NCBI RefSeq assembly: GCF_024298825.1
Contig: NZ_CP101153.1
Span: 2,542,001 to 2,606,000 of the forward strand
Source: Haloglomus salinum
Lineage (GTDB): Archaea; Halobacteriota; Halobacteria; Halobacteriales; Haloarculaceae
Length of the DNA: 64,000 nucleotides
Reading direction: 5' to 3'
Shown here: positions 51,417-59,924 of the stretch, piece after piece
Position numbering within the stretch: the stretch's first letter is position 1
How the letters are laid out: each line of letters starts with the position of its first letter
The notes under the pieces: generated by a model
What the model saw: only the letters and a program-made list of their open reading frames with translations
What the model was told of the DNA's origin: nothing
The model's database searches: none
Translations under genes and position numbers: made by a program

Positions 51417-52298
51417 CTACGGCTCCCGCGAGGCGCCGCGGCGCAACTGCGCGGCGACCCGCGCACCCGTCGTCCGCTCGACACGCCGGCGCTCGAACAC
51501 GGCCCATGCGGTCGCCGCGGCCCGCTGGTCGACGGCGAAGTCGAGGCTCGGGTAGTCGACACGGACGAGGACCAGCGGCTCCGGTGGCGCAGCCGCGATA
51601 CCCTCGGCCCCGGACAGCGGTTCGTCGTCGAGGACGTGGTCCACGAACGCGAGGTCGCGCTCGCCCGCGCCTACGGCCGCCAGCAGGCCGGCAACCCGGC
51701 GGACGCACTCGCGGGGGAAGCCGTCCGCCCGCGCCCGGACCCGGAGGTACGCGCCGTCCCGCTCGGCCGACAGCGAGAGGTCCCGACGTGTCCCATCGCC
51801 GCGCGGGTCGGCGCTCAGGTTGTGCAGGTCGGCCTCGCCGGAGAGCCGCTCGCACGCTCGGTCGACCGCGTCGTCGTCGGCCTCGGGGGCGTGGAGGTGG
51901 TACTCGTACTCGCGCTCGCGTGCGTCGTGGGTCGCGTGGAAGTCCGCGGGCGCGTCGGCGCTCGCCCACGCGCGGATGTCGTCGGGCAGTTCGCCACAGA
52001 ATGCACGCGGCGTCAGCCAGTCGGGCGCGTCGAACGCGACGGTCTGGGCGACGGCGGAGACGCCGCGGTCCGTCCGTCCGGCGGCGGCCCACCCCGGCGG
52101 TGTCTCGCGGCTGTCGCCGGCCGGACGCGGGTCGGCGTCGAGGACGCCGAGCCGACAGCACGCGTCCAGCAGCGTGTCCTCGACGGTATCGCCGTGTGGC
52201 TGGCGCTGGAATCCGCGGTAGGCCGTCCCGTCGTAGGCTATCCGGAAGGCCCGTCGAGTGCGCGCTGCCTCGTTGCCGTCGGCGTCCGTGTCGGTCAC
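51417..52298 (-). CDS. truA: tRNA pseudouridine synthase A (TruA)
   Basis: Makes pseudouridine at positions 38-40 of tRNA anticodon arms. The 293-aa protein starts at GTG 52298 (MTDTDADGNEAAR). The signature AFRIAYDGTAYRGFQRQPHG opens the domain. The catalytic Asp is in AAGRTDRGVSAVAQ. HATHDAREREYEYHL and FPRECVRRVAGLL follow. The in-frame extension to 53162 is the opposite strand of the nucleotidyltransferase and is not coding. It is divergent from that gene with a 60-bp spacer. Confidence 0.93.
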   Translation of the reverse strand: MTDTDADGNEAARTRRAFRIAYDGTAYRGFQRQPHGDTVEDTLLDACCRLGVLDADPRPAGDSRETPPGWAAAGRTDRGVSAVAQTVAFDAPDWLTPRAFCGELPDDIRAWASADAPADFHATHDAREREYEYHLHAPEADDDAVDRACERLSGEADLHNLSADPRGDGTRRDLSLSAERDGAYLRVRARADGFPRECVRRVAGLLAAVGAGERDLAFVDHVLDDEPLSGAEGIAAAPPEPLVLVRVDYPSLDFAVDQRAAATAWAVFERRRVERTTGARVAAQLRRGASREP

Positions 52299-52358
52299 GT
52301 CCGGGGTTCGGAGTACGGCCCCAAAACTGGCTTGCCCCGGGGCGCCCTCCGAGCGTCC

Positions 52359-53120
52359 GTGCAGGCCGTCATCCCCGCGGCCGGTCGTGGGACGCGGCTG
52401 GGTCCGCTCACCGGCCGGCGGCCCAAGCCGCTCGTCCCCGCCGCCGGTCGCCCACTCCTCGCGCACGCGTTCGACGCCGTCCGGCCCATGGTCGAAGAGG
52501 CCGTCGTCGTGGTCGGCTACCGCGGCGAGCGCATCCGCGAGCGGTTCGGTGATACCTTCGAGGGACTCCCGCTGACCTACGTCGAGCAGCCCGAGCAGCG
52601 TGGGCTGGCCGACGCCCTGGCGTGTGCCGAGCCCGCCGTCGAGGGGTCGTTCGTCCACCTGAACGCGGACAACGTCTTCGGTGCCGAGCCGGGCGGCGCG
52701 GCGAACGTGCGGCGGCTGGTGGCCCGTCGGTGCGAGACGGACGCCGACGCCGTGCTGCTGGTCGAGCGCGTTTCCCTGGCAGCTGCGCGCCAGGTCGGTG
52801 TCGTGACGACCGACGGCGCGGGTCAGGTACGCGACGTGGTGGAGAAACCCGAGTCCCCGCCTTCGCGGCTCGTTCAGACGGGCTGCTTCGTGTTCACGCC
52901 CGCGATATTCGAGGCGTGTCGCGCAATCGAGTCGGGCGACACGGGCGAGGTCGAGCTGTCGGACGCCATCGCGCGGCTCGCGCGCGGCGGACGGGTCGAG
53001 ACCGTCCGGTTGCGAGGCTGGCGTCGGAACGTCAACACCCCGTACGAGCGCGCGGCGGTCGAGGCGAGACTGGCGGGCGAGCGCGCCCGTCGGGCGTCGA
53101 GCGACCGTCTCGACCGCTGA
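52359..53120 (+). CDS. Sugar-phosphate nucleotidyltransferase
   Basis: A 253-aa nucleotidyltransferase making an NDP-sugar from a sugar-1-phosphate. GTG 52359 gives MQAVIPAAGRGTRLGPLTG, the classical nucleotide-binding loop, then RRPKPLVPAAGRPLLAHAFD. The metal-binding Asp lies in FVHLNADNVFG, and VEKPESPPSRLVQTGCFVF is the sugar-binding region. It lacks the C-terminal left-handed beta-helix of bifunctional enzymes. It could supply donor sugar to the glycosyltransferases at 46-48 kb, but that link is only inferred from proximity. Confidence 0.85.
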   Translation: MQAVIPAAGRGTRLGPLTGRRPKPLVPAAGRPLLAHAFDAVRPMVEEAVVVVGYRGERIRERFGDTFEGLPLTYVEQPEQRGLADALACAEPAVEGSFVHLNADNVFGAEPGGAANVRRLVARRCETDADAVLLVERVSLAAARQVGVVTTDGAGQVRDVVEKPESPPSRLVQTGCFVFTPAIFEACRAIESGDTGEVELSDAIARLARGGRVETVRLRGWRRNVNTPYERAAVEARLAGERARRASSDRLDR

Positions 53121-53186
53121 AATCGCACGACGCCGCCGGGTCGCGGTGGCCGCGGGATTCAATACTCCTCACGCCAATTCCGGGGT

Positions 53187-53939
53187 ATGGACCCCGCGGT
53201 GCTCCGGGACGACATGGTCGACAGCCTCGAACACGAGGCCAAGCGGTGCGTCCGGTCGGAGGCCGTGAGTGTCGCGATGCGCGAGGTGCCGCGCGAGGCG
53301 TTCCTGGACGACGAGCGCGCCGCGTACGCCGACCGCTCGTTCGAACGCCACGGGACGCGCGTCCTCTCACCCTCCACGGCCGCCCGACTGGTGGAGGCGC
53401 TCGCGCCCGAGTCGGGCGACGAGGTGCTCGTCGTCGGCGCCGGCGTCGGCTACACGGCTGCCGTCTGCGCGGAGCTCGCCGGCGCGCGCCACGTCCACGC
53501 CGTCGACATCGACCGCCGGCTGGTGTACGAGGCCCGCTCGAACCTGGCCGAGGCGGGCTACGGCGAGGTGCTCGTCGACTGTCGCGACGGCGCCGACGGC
53601 CTCCCGGAGTACGCCCCCTACGACCGCGTGCTGGTCGAGGCGGCGGCCATCGAACCGCCGCGCCACCTCGTTCGGCAACTCGCTGCGGACGGCCGGCTGG
53701 TGCTCCCACTGGGCGGCGGCGAGCAGACCCTCTCGGTCGTCACGCCGGACGCCCCGGGCGGCGAGGTGGCCGAGCGCCTCGGGACGACGGCGTTCGCCCC
53801 GATGCTGGTCGAGGGCGAGCAGGCCACCACGGTCGAGCGGAATCGAACGGTGCGCGAGGACCGCGAACACGCCCAGCGCGCGGCCGAACGGCGGAAGGGC
53901 TGGGAGCAGGAGTGGATCGACTGGGACCGAGAGTTGTAG
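53187..53939 (+). CDS. pcm: Protein-L-isoaspartate O-methyltransferase family protein
   Basis: A 250-aa SAM-dependent methyltransferase that likely repairs isoaspartate in ageing proteins. SMREVPREAFLDDERAAYAD-type entry is present as AMREVPREAFLDDERAAYAD. The Rossmann motif I is VLVVGAGVGYTAAVCAELAG, followed by VHAVDIDRRLVYEARSNL and LVLPLGGGEQTLSVV. The C-terminal ~30 residues are charged and helical. Start ATG 53187. A neighbouring repeat (element C) begins within ~120 bp of its stop. Confidence 0.85.
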   Translation: MDPAVLRDDMVDSLEHEAKRCVRSEAVSVAMREVPREAFLDDERAAYADRSFERHGTRVLSPSTAARLVEALAPESGDEVLVVGAGVGYTAAVCAELAGARHVHAVDIDRRLVYEARSNLAEAGYGEVLVDCRDGADGLPEYAPYDRVLVEAAAIEPPRHLVRQLAADGRLVLPLGGGEQTLSVVTPDAPGGEVAERLGTTAFAPMLVEGEQATTVERNRTVREDREHAQRAAERRKGWEQEWIDWDREL

Positions 53940-54059
53940 GTTGGCTCAGTATTCTGTGTATAATATTTTCAATCTGAGTTTTAGAAATATGTATGCTCCT
54001 TTCGCGATAAATGTCTCGTCCGCTCCCGCTGTGACCGTGAGAGTGGTGGCGGAGTCCTG

Positions 54060-54700
54060 TTGAAAGCTCCCGCCCGCTCTCCCTGCGACAGCCACAATCG
54101 GACCGTGTAGAAAGCCCCCGCCCGCTCGACCCGCCGGGCCTCGCTGCGCGCCTCGGGTTCGCTCCGCTCACCCTGCGGTGCTTACTTCGTCCGGGCGGGG
54201 TCGAGGCGGATTGTCGGCTCCGCCGACAATCTATTAGCTGGCCGGCTCCGCCGGCCAGCCGGGCGGCCCCTTTCAGTCCCGCCCTGTTGCCTGATTCACC
54301 GAGCGTTCGCGCGTGGTGGTTCCAGCGGGCCGCGGGGTCCCCACACCTCCCCGCGCTCGCGCTGTGGTGCTCCGGCACGCTCGCTCCGCTCGCGGCCTCC
54401 ACGGGGGTGGCGCGAGCGCGCTTCCTTTTCGTGGAACCGGCTTGTCGACCAACCGCCAGCCGGCCGGGAGCGCGTGGCGCAGCGCGGACGCGCAAGCCAG
54501 CGCGACCCGGGGAAGGGCAGGGCCACAGCGCCCGTGGAACAATCCATGCTCCTGGTGGAATCGAAGGGCGAGCACGCCCGACGAAGCACGACGACGTAAG
54601 CACCGCAGGCTCCGCGCGAGCGGAGCGAGCGCGGCGCCGAGGAGCGCAGCGAGGCGCGCGAGTCGAGCGTGCGAGGGCTTCGTAGATGTCTCCGTAGTCG
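54060..54700 (-). repeat. Interspersed repeat element C (MITE-like, non-coding)
   Basis: An element of about 640 bp, the largest copy. Both ends carry a related ~100-bp module in inverted orientation: GACGTAAGCACCGCAG at 54593-54608 on plus, and CTGCGGTGCTTACTTCGTC at 54173-54191. Each runs outward through GAGCGCAGCGAGGC and GTCGAGCG to GAGGGCTTC or GGGGGCTTTC. The 19-bp core is at 54266-54284. Hairpins ATTGTCGGC-TCC-GCCGACAAT and CTGGCCGGC-TCC-GCCGGCCAG lie beside it. Interior blocks GCTCGCCCTTCGATTCC and CTTCCCCGGGTCGCGC match element A. The remainder of the 870-bp gap is free of recognised genes. Confidence 0.75.
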
Positions 54701-54775
54701 CGGTAGTCTTGCTGTAGCGGGCGAGGGGTGCAAAGCCAGCTCTGTCCATCCCGGACTCGCGGTTTCGCAACTACC

Positions 54776-54780
54776 AAATA
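54776..54780 (+). promoter_or_regulatory. Weak TATA element of the atp operon
   Basis: AAATA centred near 54778, 32 bases before the atpH ATG at 54810, in an otherwise GC-rich end of element C. Confidence 0.35.
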
Positions 54781-54809
54781 CGCCCTTTCCGAAGTCCCCA
54801 CCGATAGAC

Positions 54810-55142
54810 ATGGCCAGGCCGGAAGTTCTCGACCGAGTCAAGGAGGCCGAGCGTGAGGCCGACGAGATCGTCGAAGAGGCGGAGGCCGACCGCGAGGAGC
54901 GCATCGACGAGGCCCGGGCGCGGGCCGAGGAGATCCGCGAGGAGGCTCGCGAGGCGGCACAGGATATGAAGGATGAACGCCTCGCGGACGCCCGCGGGGA
55001 GATCGAGGAGGAGCGCGAGGCCATCGTCGCGGAGGGCGAGGCCGACCGCGAGAAGCTGCAGGCTCGCGCTCGTGACCGGAAGGAGGAGGCGGTCGAACAC
55101 GTGGTGGACCTGTTCGAGGAGGCGGTCGATGCTCAGACCTGA
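54810..55142 (+). CDS. atpH: A-type ATP synthase subunit H
   Basis: A 110-aa coiled-coil protein forming part of the peripheral stalk (H/E heterodimer) of the archaeal ATP synthase. Almost all helical, with repeated E-x-x-x-A segments (EREADEIVEEAEADREER), and ends HVVDLFEEAVDAQT, the conserved end of the family. ATG 54810 (MARPEVLDRVKEAE) is 7 bases after a predicted transcription start. Its 3' end overlaps atpI by 14 bases. Confidence 0.87.
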   Translation: MARPEVLDRVKEAEREADEIVEEAEADREERIDEARARAEEIREEAREAAQDMKDERLADARGEIEEEREAIVAEGEADREKLQARARDRKEEAVEHVVDLFEEAVDAQT

Positions 55143-57393
55143 GAAGATGGGCCGGGTCTCGGTAACGGGATCCAAAGCAGTTCTCGACGACGTGGTCGAG
55201 ACGGCCCACGACCTCAACCTGCTCCACCTCACCGAGTACGACGGTGGCTGGGAGGGCTTCGAGCCGGGGAACCCGAGCGAGGGCGCCGACCGCGCCTCCG
55301 AGGCGCTGGTGACGGTCCGTTCGCTCGAGTCCGTCCTCGGTGTCGACGAGTCCGACGCGGAGGGCCAGCCGGTCCTGCCCGACGACCTCTACGCCGAGAT
55401 CGAGGAGGTCCGCGAGCAGGTAAACGAACTGGACGACCGCCGGGACGAACTGACCGAGGAGCTCCGGAGCGTCGCGGAGGAACTCGACGCCGTGCGTCCC
55501 TTCGTCCAGCTCGGTATCGACCTCGACCTGCTGGACGGCTACGAGAACCTCTCCGTCGCGGTCGGGGAGGGTGACGAGGCGGCCGTCCGGTCGGCGATGG
55601 TCGACCAGGCCGGCGTCGACAAGCACGAGACGTTCGCCAGCGAGGAGGACGACGTGCTCGCGGTGTTCGCCTATCCCGCCGTCGATATCTCCGACGCGCT
55701 GGTGGGCGCACAGTTCACCGCGTACGAGGTACCGGAACTCGGTGACGACGGCGAGAGCGTCAGTCCCGACCAGTACGTCCAGCAGCTCGAACAGCGTCAC
55801 CGCGAACTCCAATCCAAGCTCGAGACCGTCGAGGACCAGCTCGACGACCTCCGCGTGGAGGTCGGCGGCTTCCTGCTGGCGGCCGAGGAGAAGCTCGCGG
55901 TGCAGGTCCAGAAGGCCGAGGCACCGCTCTCCTTCGCGACGACGGAGAACGCCTTCGTCGCGGAGGGCTGGCTCCCGTACGACGAGTACGTCGAGCTGGC
56001 CGAGGGCCTGCAGGAGGCCGTCGGCGACCACGTCGACGTCGACCTGCTGGAGGTCGCCGACTACAACGAGGAGGGGCATCCGACCGACTCCGAGGATGTC
56101 GCGGGCGGTGCCGCCGGTGGCGTCGGCGAACCAGCGGCCGCCGATGGCGGTGAGGTCGCATCCGACGGTGGCCGCGACCTGGGCCGCATTGCGGAGGCCG
56201 ACGTGGCGACCGACGGTGCGGGCGCGGACGTGGCGATGAGCCACTCCACTCCACCGGTCATCCAGGACAACCCCGGCCCGGTGAAGCCGTTCGAGGCGCT
56301 GGTCGAGGTCATCAACCGCCCCAAGTACAGCGAGCTCGACCCGTCGGTCATCCTGTTCCTGACGTTCCCCGCCTTCTACGGGTTCATGATCGGTGACCTC
56401 GGGTACGGCATCCTGTACATGCTGCTCGGTGGTGCGCTCATGACCCAGTTCGACTCGGATATCATCCGGTCGCTGGGTGGCGTCGGCGTCCTCGCGGGCT
56501 TCTTCACCGCGATATTCGGCGTGCTGTACGGCGAGTTCTTCGGACTGCACCAGCTCGGGGAGATCGTCTGGGGCGGTAGCCCGCCCATCCACAAGGGGCT
56601 CATTCCCGAGTACAGCGACTACGCGCTCGGCTGGCTCGTCCTGAGCCTGCTGGCCGGCATCCTCCACCTGACCATCGGGTGGATCTTCGACTTCTACGAG
56701 AACCTGTCCCACGGCTTCAAGGACGCCATGCTGGAGTCCGGCTCGTGGCTGATGATGATGTTCGGCCTGTGGACGTGGATCTTCGCCGGCGCGTTCGGCT
56801 CCGCACCGGACCTCATCTACGGTGCCGACAGCGTCTTCAACGGACAGCCGTTCCCGCTCGGCTTCACCGGCTTCGGTCCGACGGTCGGGCTCGTCGGGCT
56901 CGGGGTGTTCTTCGTCGGGCTCATCCTGCTCGTCGCGGGTGAGCCCATCGAGGGCGTCGAGTTCCTCAACGTCCTCGTCAACGTCCTCTCGTACACGCGA
57001 CTGGCCGCGGTCCTGCTCGCGAAGGCGGGGATGGCGTTCGTCGTCAACCTCCTGTTCTTCGGCGTCTGGGTCACCGAGACCGAGAGCGGTCCGGCGTGGC
57101 ACTTCGGTATCGACCACTCGCCGCAGTACTACCTCGAACAGGGGACCTACCACGGCCACGAGGTCACGGAGGTCATGTTCGGCGGGCTCGTCCACGGCGG
57201 TATCGGCGCCGCGCTGGGCGGCATCGTCATCCTCGTCCTCGGGCACCTGCTGGTGCTCGCGCTCGGCGTGACGAGCGCCGGCCTGCAGGCCGTGCGTCTC
57301 GAGTACGTCGAGTTCTTCGGGAAGTTCTACGAGGGCGGCGGCGACGAGTACGAGCCGTTCGGCTACGAGACCCGGTTCGCCAGCGACGACTGA
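55129..57393 (+). CDS. atpI: A-type ATP synthase subunit I (a-subunit)
   Basis: Membrane stator of the archaeal ATP synthase that forms the proton/ion half-channels beside the c-ring, 754 aa. ATG 55129 (MLRPEKMGRVSVTGSK) is the usual start in haloarchaea; 55147 is an alternative. The soluble N-terminal half contains long helical hairpins and an acidic, Gly/Ala-rich insertion near residues 315-375. The C-terminal half has seven to eight helices with the conserved ion-path sequence LVNVLSYTRLAAVLL (Arg). It overlaps atpH by 14 bases, so translation is coupled. Confidence 0.93.
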   Translation: MLRPEKMGRVSVTGSKAVLDDVVETAHDLNLLHLTEYDGGWEGFEPGNPSEGADRASEALVTVRSLESVLGVDESDAEGQPVLPDDLYAEIEEVREQVNELDDRRDELTEELRSVAEELDAVRPFVQLGIDLDLLDGYENLSVAVGEGDEAAVRSAMVDQAGVDKHETFASEEDDVLAVFAYPAVDISDALVGAQFTAYEVPELGDDGESVSPDQYVQQLEQRHRELQSKLETVEDQLDDLRVEVGGFLLAAEEKLAVQVQKAEAPLSFATTENAFVAEGWLPYDEYVELAEGLQEAVGDHVDVDLLEVADYNEEGHPTDSEDVAGGAAGGVGEPAAADGGEVASDGGRDLGRIAEADVATDGAGADVAMSHSTPPVIQDNPGPVKPFEALVEVINRPKYSELDPSVILFLTFPAFYGFMIGDLGYGILYMLLGGALMTQFDSDIIRSLGGVGVLAGFFTAIFGVLYGEFFGLHQLGEIVWGGSPPIHKGLIPEYSDYALGWLVLSLLAGILHLTIGWIFDFYENLSHGFKDAMLESGSWLMMMFGLWTWIFAGAFGSAPDLIYGADSVFNGQPFPLGFTGFGPTVGLVGLGVFFVGLILLVAGEPIEGVEFLNVLVNVLSYTRLAAVLLAKAGMAFVVNLLFFGVWVTETESGPAWHFGIDHSPQYYLEQGTYHGHEVTEVMFGGLVHGGIGAALGGIVILVLGHLLVLALGVTSAGLQAVRLEYVEFFGKFYEGGGDEYEPFGYETRFASDD

Positions 57394-57688
57394 CGACCCG
57401 GTCTCGACTTCCACGGTTCTCCGGCGGATATTCTTCGAACTCCGTGCCCCCGTGCCGAATCCAGCAGCTACGGCTCTGGAACTCGTCATTCTACGGCTAT
57501 CTCGGTCGAACCGCAGAAATCGCCCGACAGGGCTTCCGTGACCCGGTTCCCACGGTGACGGGTGGATTCTCGCCCGTGAGGCACGCTACCGTGCGCAAGA
57601 CCGCGGGTGGGTTTGAGAAGTTTTATTGGCTGGCTGTCCGGATAGCCGCCTGTTCGGAAGCGACTACCCACGGAGGAACCTCAAAACA
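57394..57688 (+). promoter_or_regulatory. 295-bp intra-operon spacer with a second promoter
   Basis: No gene was recognised. GTTTTATT (57620-57627) is a TATA-type element. GGAGG at 57672-57676 lies 12 bases before the atpK ATG, a rare Shine-Dalgarno in this window. The spacer probably gives separate, higher expression of the multi-copy c-subunit gene and downstream subunits. Confidence 0.55.
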
Positions 57689-57943
57689 ATGCTGGAACTC
57701 ATCATGGCGCTTGTCACGTTCGTACTGCAGACCAACCCTGCCCCGGCCATCCCGCCGACAGCCGCAGCCGCCCTCGCCGTCGGGCTGGCCGCGTTCGGTG
57801 CGGGCTACGCCGAGCGCGGTATCGGTGCCGCCGCCGTCGGCGCTATCGCGGAGGACGACGACATGTTCGGTCGCGGGCTCATCCTCACGGTGCTGCCGGA
57901 GACGCTCGTGATCCTTGCGCTGGTCGTCATCTTCGTCGTATAA
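57689..57943 (+). CDS. atpK: A-type ATP synthase subunit K (c-ring proteolipid)
   Basis: An 84-aa two-helix proteolipid that makes the rotating c-ring. Helices are at about residues 22-48 and 62-83, with the loop ERGIGAAAVGAIAEDDD. The essential carboxylate is Glu71 in TVLPETLVILAL. ATG 57689 is preceded by GGAGG. No signal peptide is needed. It lies ~300 bp after atpI with its own promoter-like element, consistent with the need for many copies. Confidence 0.93.
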   Translation: MLELIMALVTFVLQTNPAPAIPPTAAAALAVGLAAFGAGYAERGIGAAAVGAIAEDDDMFGRGLILTVLPETLVILALVVIFVV

Positions 57944-57964
57944 ACTCCCCCCACTTTTCGATTC

Positions 57965-58549
57965 ATGAGCCTTGATACGGTCGTAGAGGACATTCGAGAC
58001 GAAGCGCGCACGCGCGCGGAGGAGATCCGCGCGGAGGGCGAGGAGCGAGCCGAGCAGATCGTCGACGAGGCAGAGGCCGACGCCGAGGAGATCGAGGCCG
58101 ACGCCGAGCAGGAGGTCGAGCGGACCATCGAACAGGAGCGCGAGCAGGCCCTCTCCAGCGCAAAGCTGGAGGCCAAGCAGGAGCGACTCGAGGCCCGACG
58201 CGAACTGCTCCAGAACGTCCGCGAGGACGTCGAGGAGGAGGTCGCCGGGCTGGAGGGCGAGCGCCGCGAGGGGCTCACCCGGACCCTGCTGGAGGCCGCC
58301 GCCCCCGAGTTCGAGGACGCCGACACCGTCCGGGTCAGGGGTCGTGCGGACGACGCCGACCTGCTGGAGACGATCTGTGACGACTACGACGGCTTCGAGG
58401 CCGGCGAACCGGTCGACTGTCTCGGTGGCGTCGTGGTCGAGAGCGAGGGCTCGCGCGTCCGTGTGAACAATACGTTCGATTCGGTGCTCGACGAGGTCTG
58501 GGAGGACAACCTCCGGGCCATCTCCGAGCGCCTGTTCGAGGAGCGATGA
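57965..58549 (+). CDS. atpE: A-type ATP synthase subunit E
   Basis: Peripheral-stalk subunit, 194 aa. The N-terminal half is a long acidic coiled coil (RTRAEEIRAEGEERAEQIVD); the C-terminal half is the globular head domain with CDDYDGFEAGEPVDCLGGVV and VNNTFDSVLDEVWEDNLR, the family signature. ATG 57965 follows atpK by 21 bases. Its stop overlaps the atpC start (ATGA). Confidence 0.92.
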   Translation: MSLDTVVEDIRDEARTRAEEIRAEGEERAEQIVDEAEADAEEIEADAEQEVERTIEQEREQALSSAKLEAKQERLEARRELLQNVREDVEEEVAGLEGERREGLTRTLLEAAAPEFEDADTVRVRGRADDADLLETICDDYDGFEAGEPVDCLGGVVVESEGSRVRVNNTFDSVLDEVWEDNLRAISERLFEER

Positions 58550-59604
58550 GTACGCGAACCCAGGGCGGCTCGAACTACGAGTACGTCACCGCGCGGGTGC
58601 GGTCCCGCCGTGCTCGGCTGTTCGACGAGGACGACTACCGCAAGCTGACGCGGATGGGGACGGGCGAGATCGCCCGCTTCATGGAGGAGTCCGAGTACGA
58701 GACGGAGATGAACGCGCTGGGGTCGCGCCACAGCGGAGTCGACCTCATCGAGTACGCCCTCAACCGGAACCTGGCGAACAACTTCGACGACCTGCTCCGG
58801 TGGGCGGACGGGAAGCTGTACGATTACGTCGCCCGCTACCTCCGGAAGTTCGACGCCTGGAACGTCAAGACCACGCTGCGTGGCATCTACTCGGATGCCG
58901 ACCGCGCGTCGGTCGAGGACGACTTCATCCGGGCCGGCGAGTTCGGCGAGGAGCGGCTGACACGCCTGCTCGACGCCGGTTCGATGGAGGAGGCCGTCGA
59001 GGAGACCCGCGGGACGATGTTCCACGGGCCGCTCGAGGTGGCACTCGAGGTGTACGAGGAGAGCGGCGAGCTGGTGCCGCTGGAGAACGCCGTCGACCGC
59101 GCGTTCTACGGGCACCTGCTCGACGACCTCCCGGAGGAGCCGGGTCGCGCGACGGAGCTGTACATCGAGTTCCTGCGCGCGGAGATCGACTTCCGGAACC
59201 TGCGGAACGCGTTCCGGCTGGCCTACTCCGGCGCGGACATCGACCCGGCGGACTACTTCATCGATGGGGGCCGCCTGTTCGGCGAGGGTGACCTCCGCCA
59301 GCTGGCGAAGAATCCCGACGAACTCGCGGCCCGCGTGCGGGAGTCGCCGTACGGCGACGACCTCGACGAGGCACTCGACGCCCTCGAACGGGCCGAGAGC
59401 CTCATCGGGTTCGAGAACGCACTCGACGCGGCGCTGCTCGAATATTCGGAGCAGCTGTCGAGCCGCTACCCGCTCTCGGTCTGCCCGGTGCTCGGCTACG
59501 TGCTCGCGAAGGAGCGCGAGATCGACAACATCCGCGCCATCGCGCGCGGTCGGGAGGCCGGACTGAGCGAGGAGGAGATCAACGAGGAACTGGTGGTACT
59601 ATGA
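58546..59604 (+). CDS. atpC: A-type ATP synthase subunit C
   Basis: A 352-aa all-helical funnel protein that joins the central shaft to the c-ring. Family phrases include NYEYVTARVRSRRARLF, YDYVARYLRKFDAWNVKTTLRGI and LGYVLAKEREIDNIRAIARG. It starts at ATG 58546, 4 bases into the end of atpE, and overlaps atpF by 4 bases. All overlaps indicate translational coupling. Confidence 0.93.
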   Translation: MSTRTQGGSNYEYVTARVRSRRARLFDEDDYRKLTRMGTGEIARFMEESEYETEMNALGSRHSGVDLIEYALNRNLANNFDDLLRWADGKLYDYVARYLRKFDAWNVKTTLRGIYSDADRASVEDDFIRAGEFGEERLTRLLDAGSMEEAVEETRGTMFHGPLEVALEVYEESGELVPLENAVDRAFYGHLLDDLPEEPGRATELYIEFLRAEIDFRNLRNAFRLAYSGADIDPADYFIDGGRLFGEGDLRQLAKNPDELAARVRESPYGDDLDEALDALERAESLIGFENALDAALLEYSEQLSSRYPLSVCPVLGYVLAKEREIDNIRAIARGREAGLSEEEINEELVVL

Positions 59605-59921
59605 GCCAGGAGATCGGCGTGGTCGGGAGCCCCGACTTCACGACGGGTTTCCGGCTCGCGGGCGTCCGGCGCTTCGTGAACGTGCCGGACGAGGAGAAGG
59701 AAGACCGACTCGACGAGGCGGTCACGGAGCTGTTCGAGGACGACGACGTCGGCATCGTCGTGATGCACGACGACGACCTCGACCACCTCTCGCGCACCGT
59801 CCGACGCAACGTCGAAACGAGTGTCGAGCCCGTGCTCGTGACGCTCGGCGGGGACTCCAGCGGCGGAGCGCTCCGCGAGCAGATCAAGCGCGCCATCGGC
59901 ATCGACCTGATGGAGGACTAA
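59601..59921 (+). CDS. atpF: A-type ATP synthase subunit F
   Basis: A 106-aa protein of the central shaft with a CheY-like fold: QEIGVVGSPDFTTGFRLAGV, IVVMHDDDLDHLSRTVRR, and ends IDLMED. Overlaps atpC by ATGA. atpA follows 3 bases later. Confidence 0.92.
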   Translation: MSQEIGVVGSPDFTTGFRLAGVRRFVNVPDEEKEDRLDEAVTELFEDDDVGIVVMHDDDLDHLSRTVRRNVETSVEPVLVTLGGDSSGGALREQIKRAIGIDLMED

Positions 59922-59924
59922 CAC

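Noticed and set aside
53740-54801. A 353-codon minus-strand open frame across element C
   Set aside because: It spans the repeat, has high Arg content typical of GC-rich non-coding frames, and the frame is not kept in element A.
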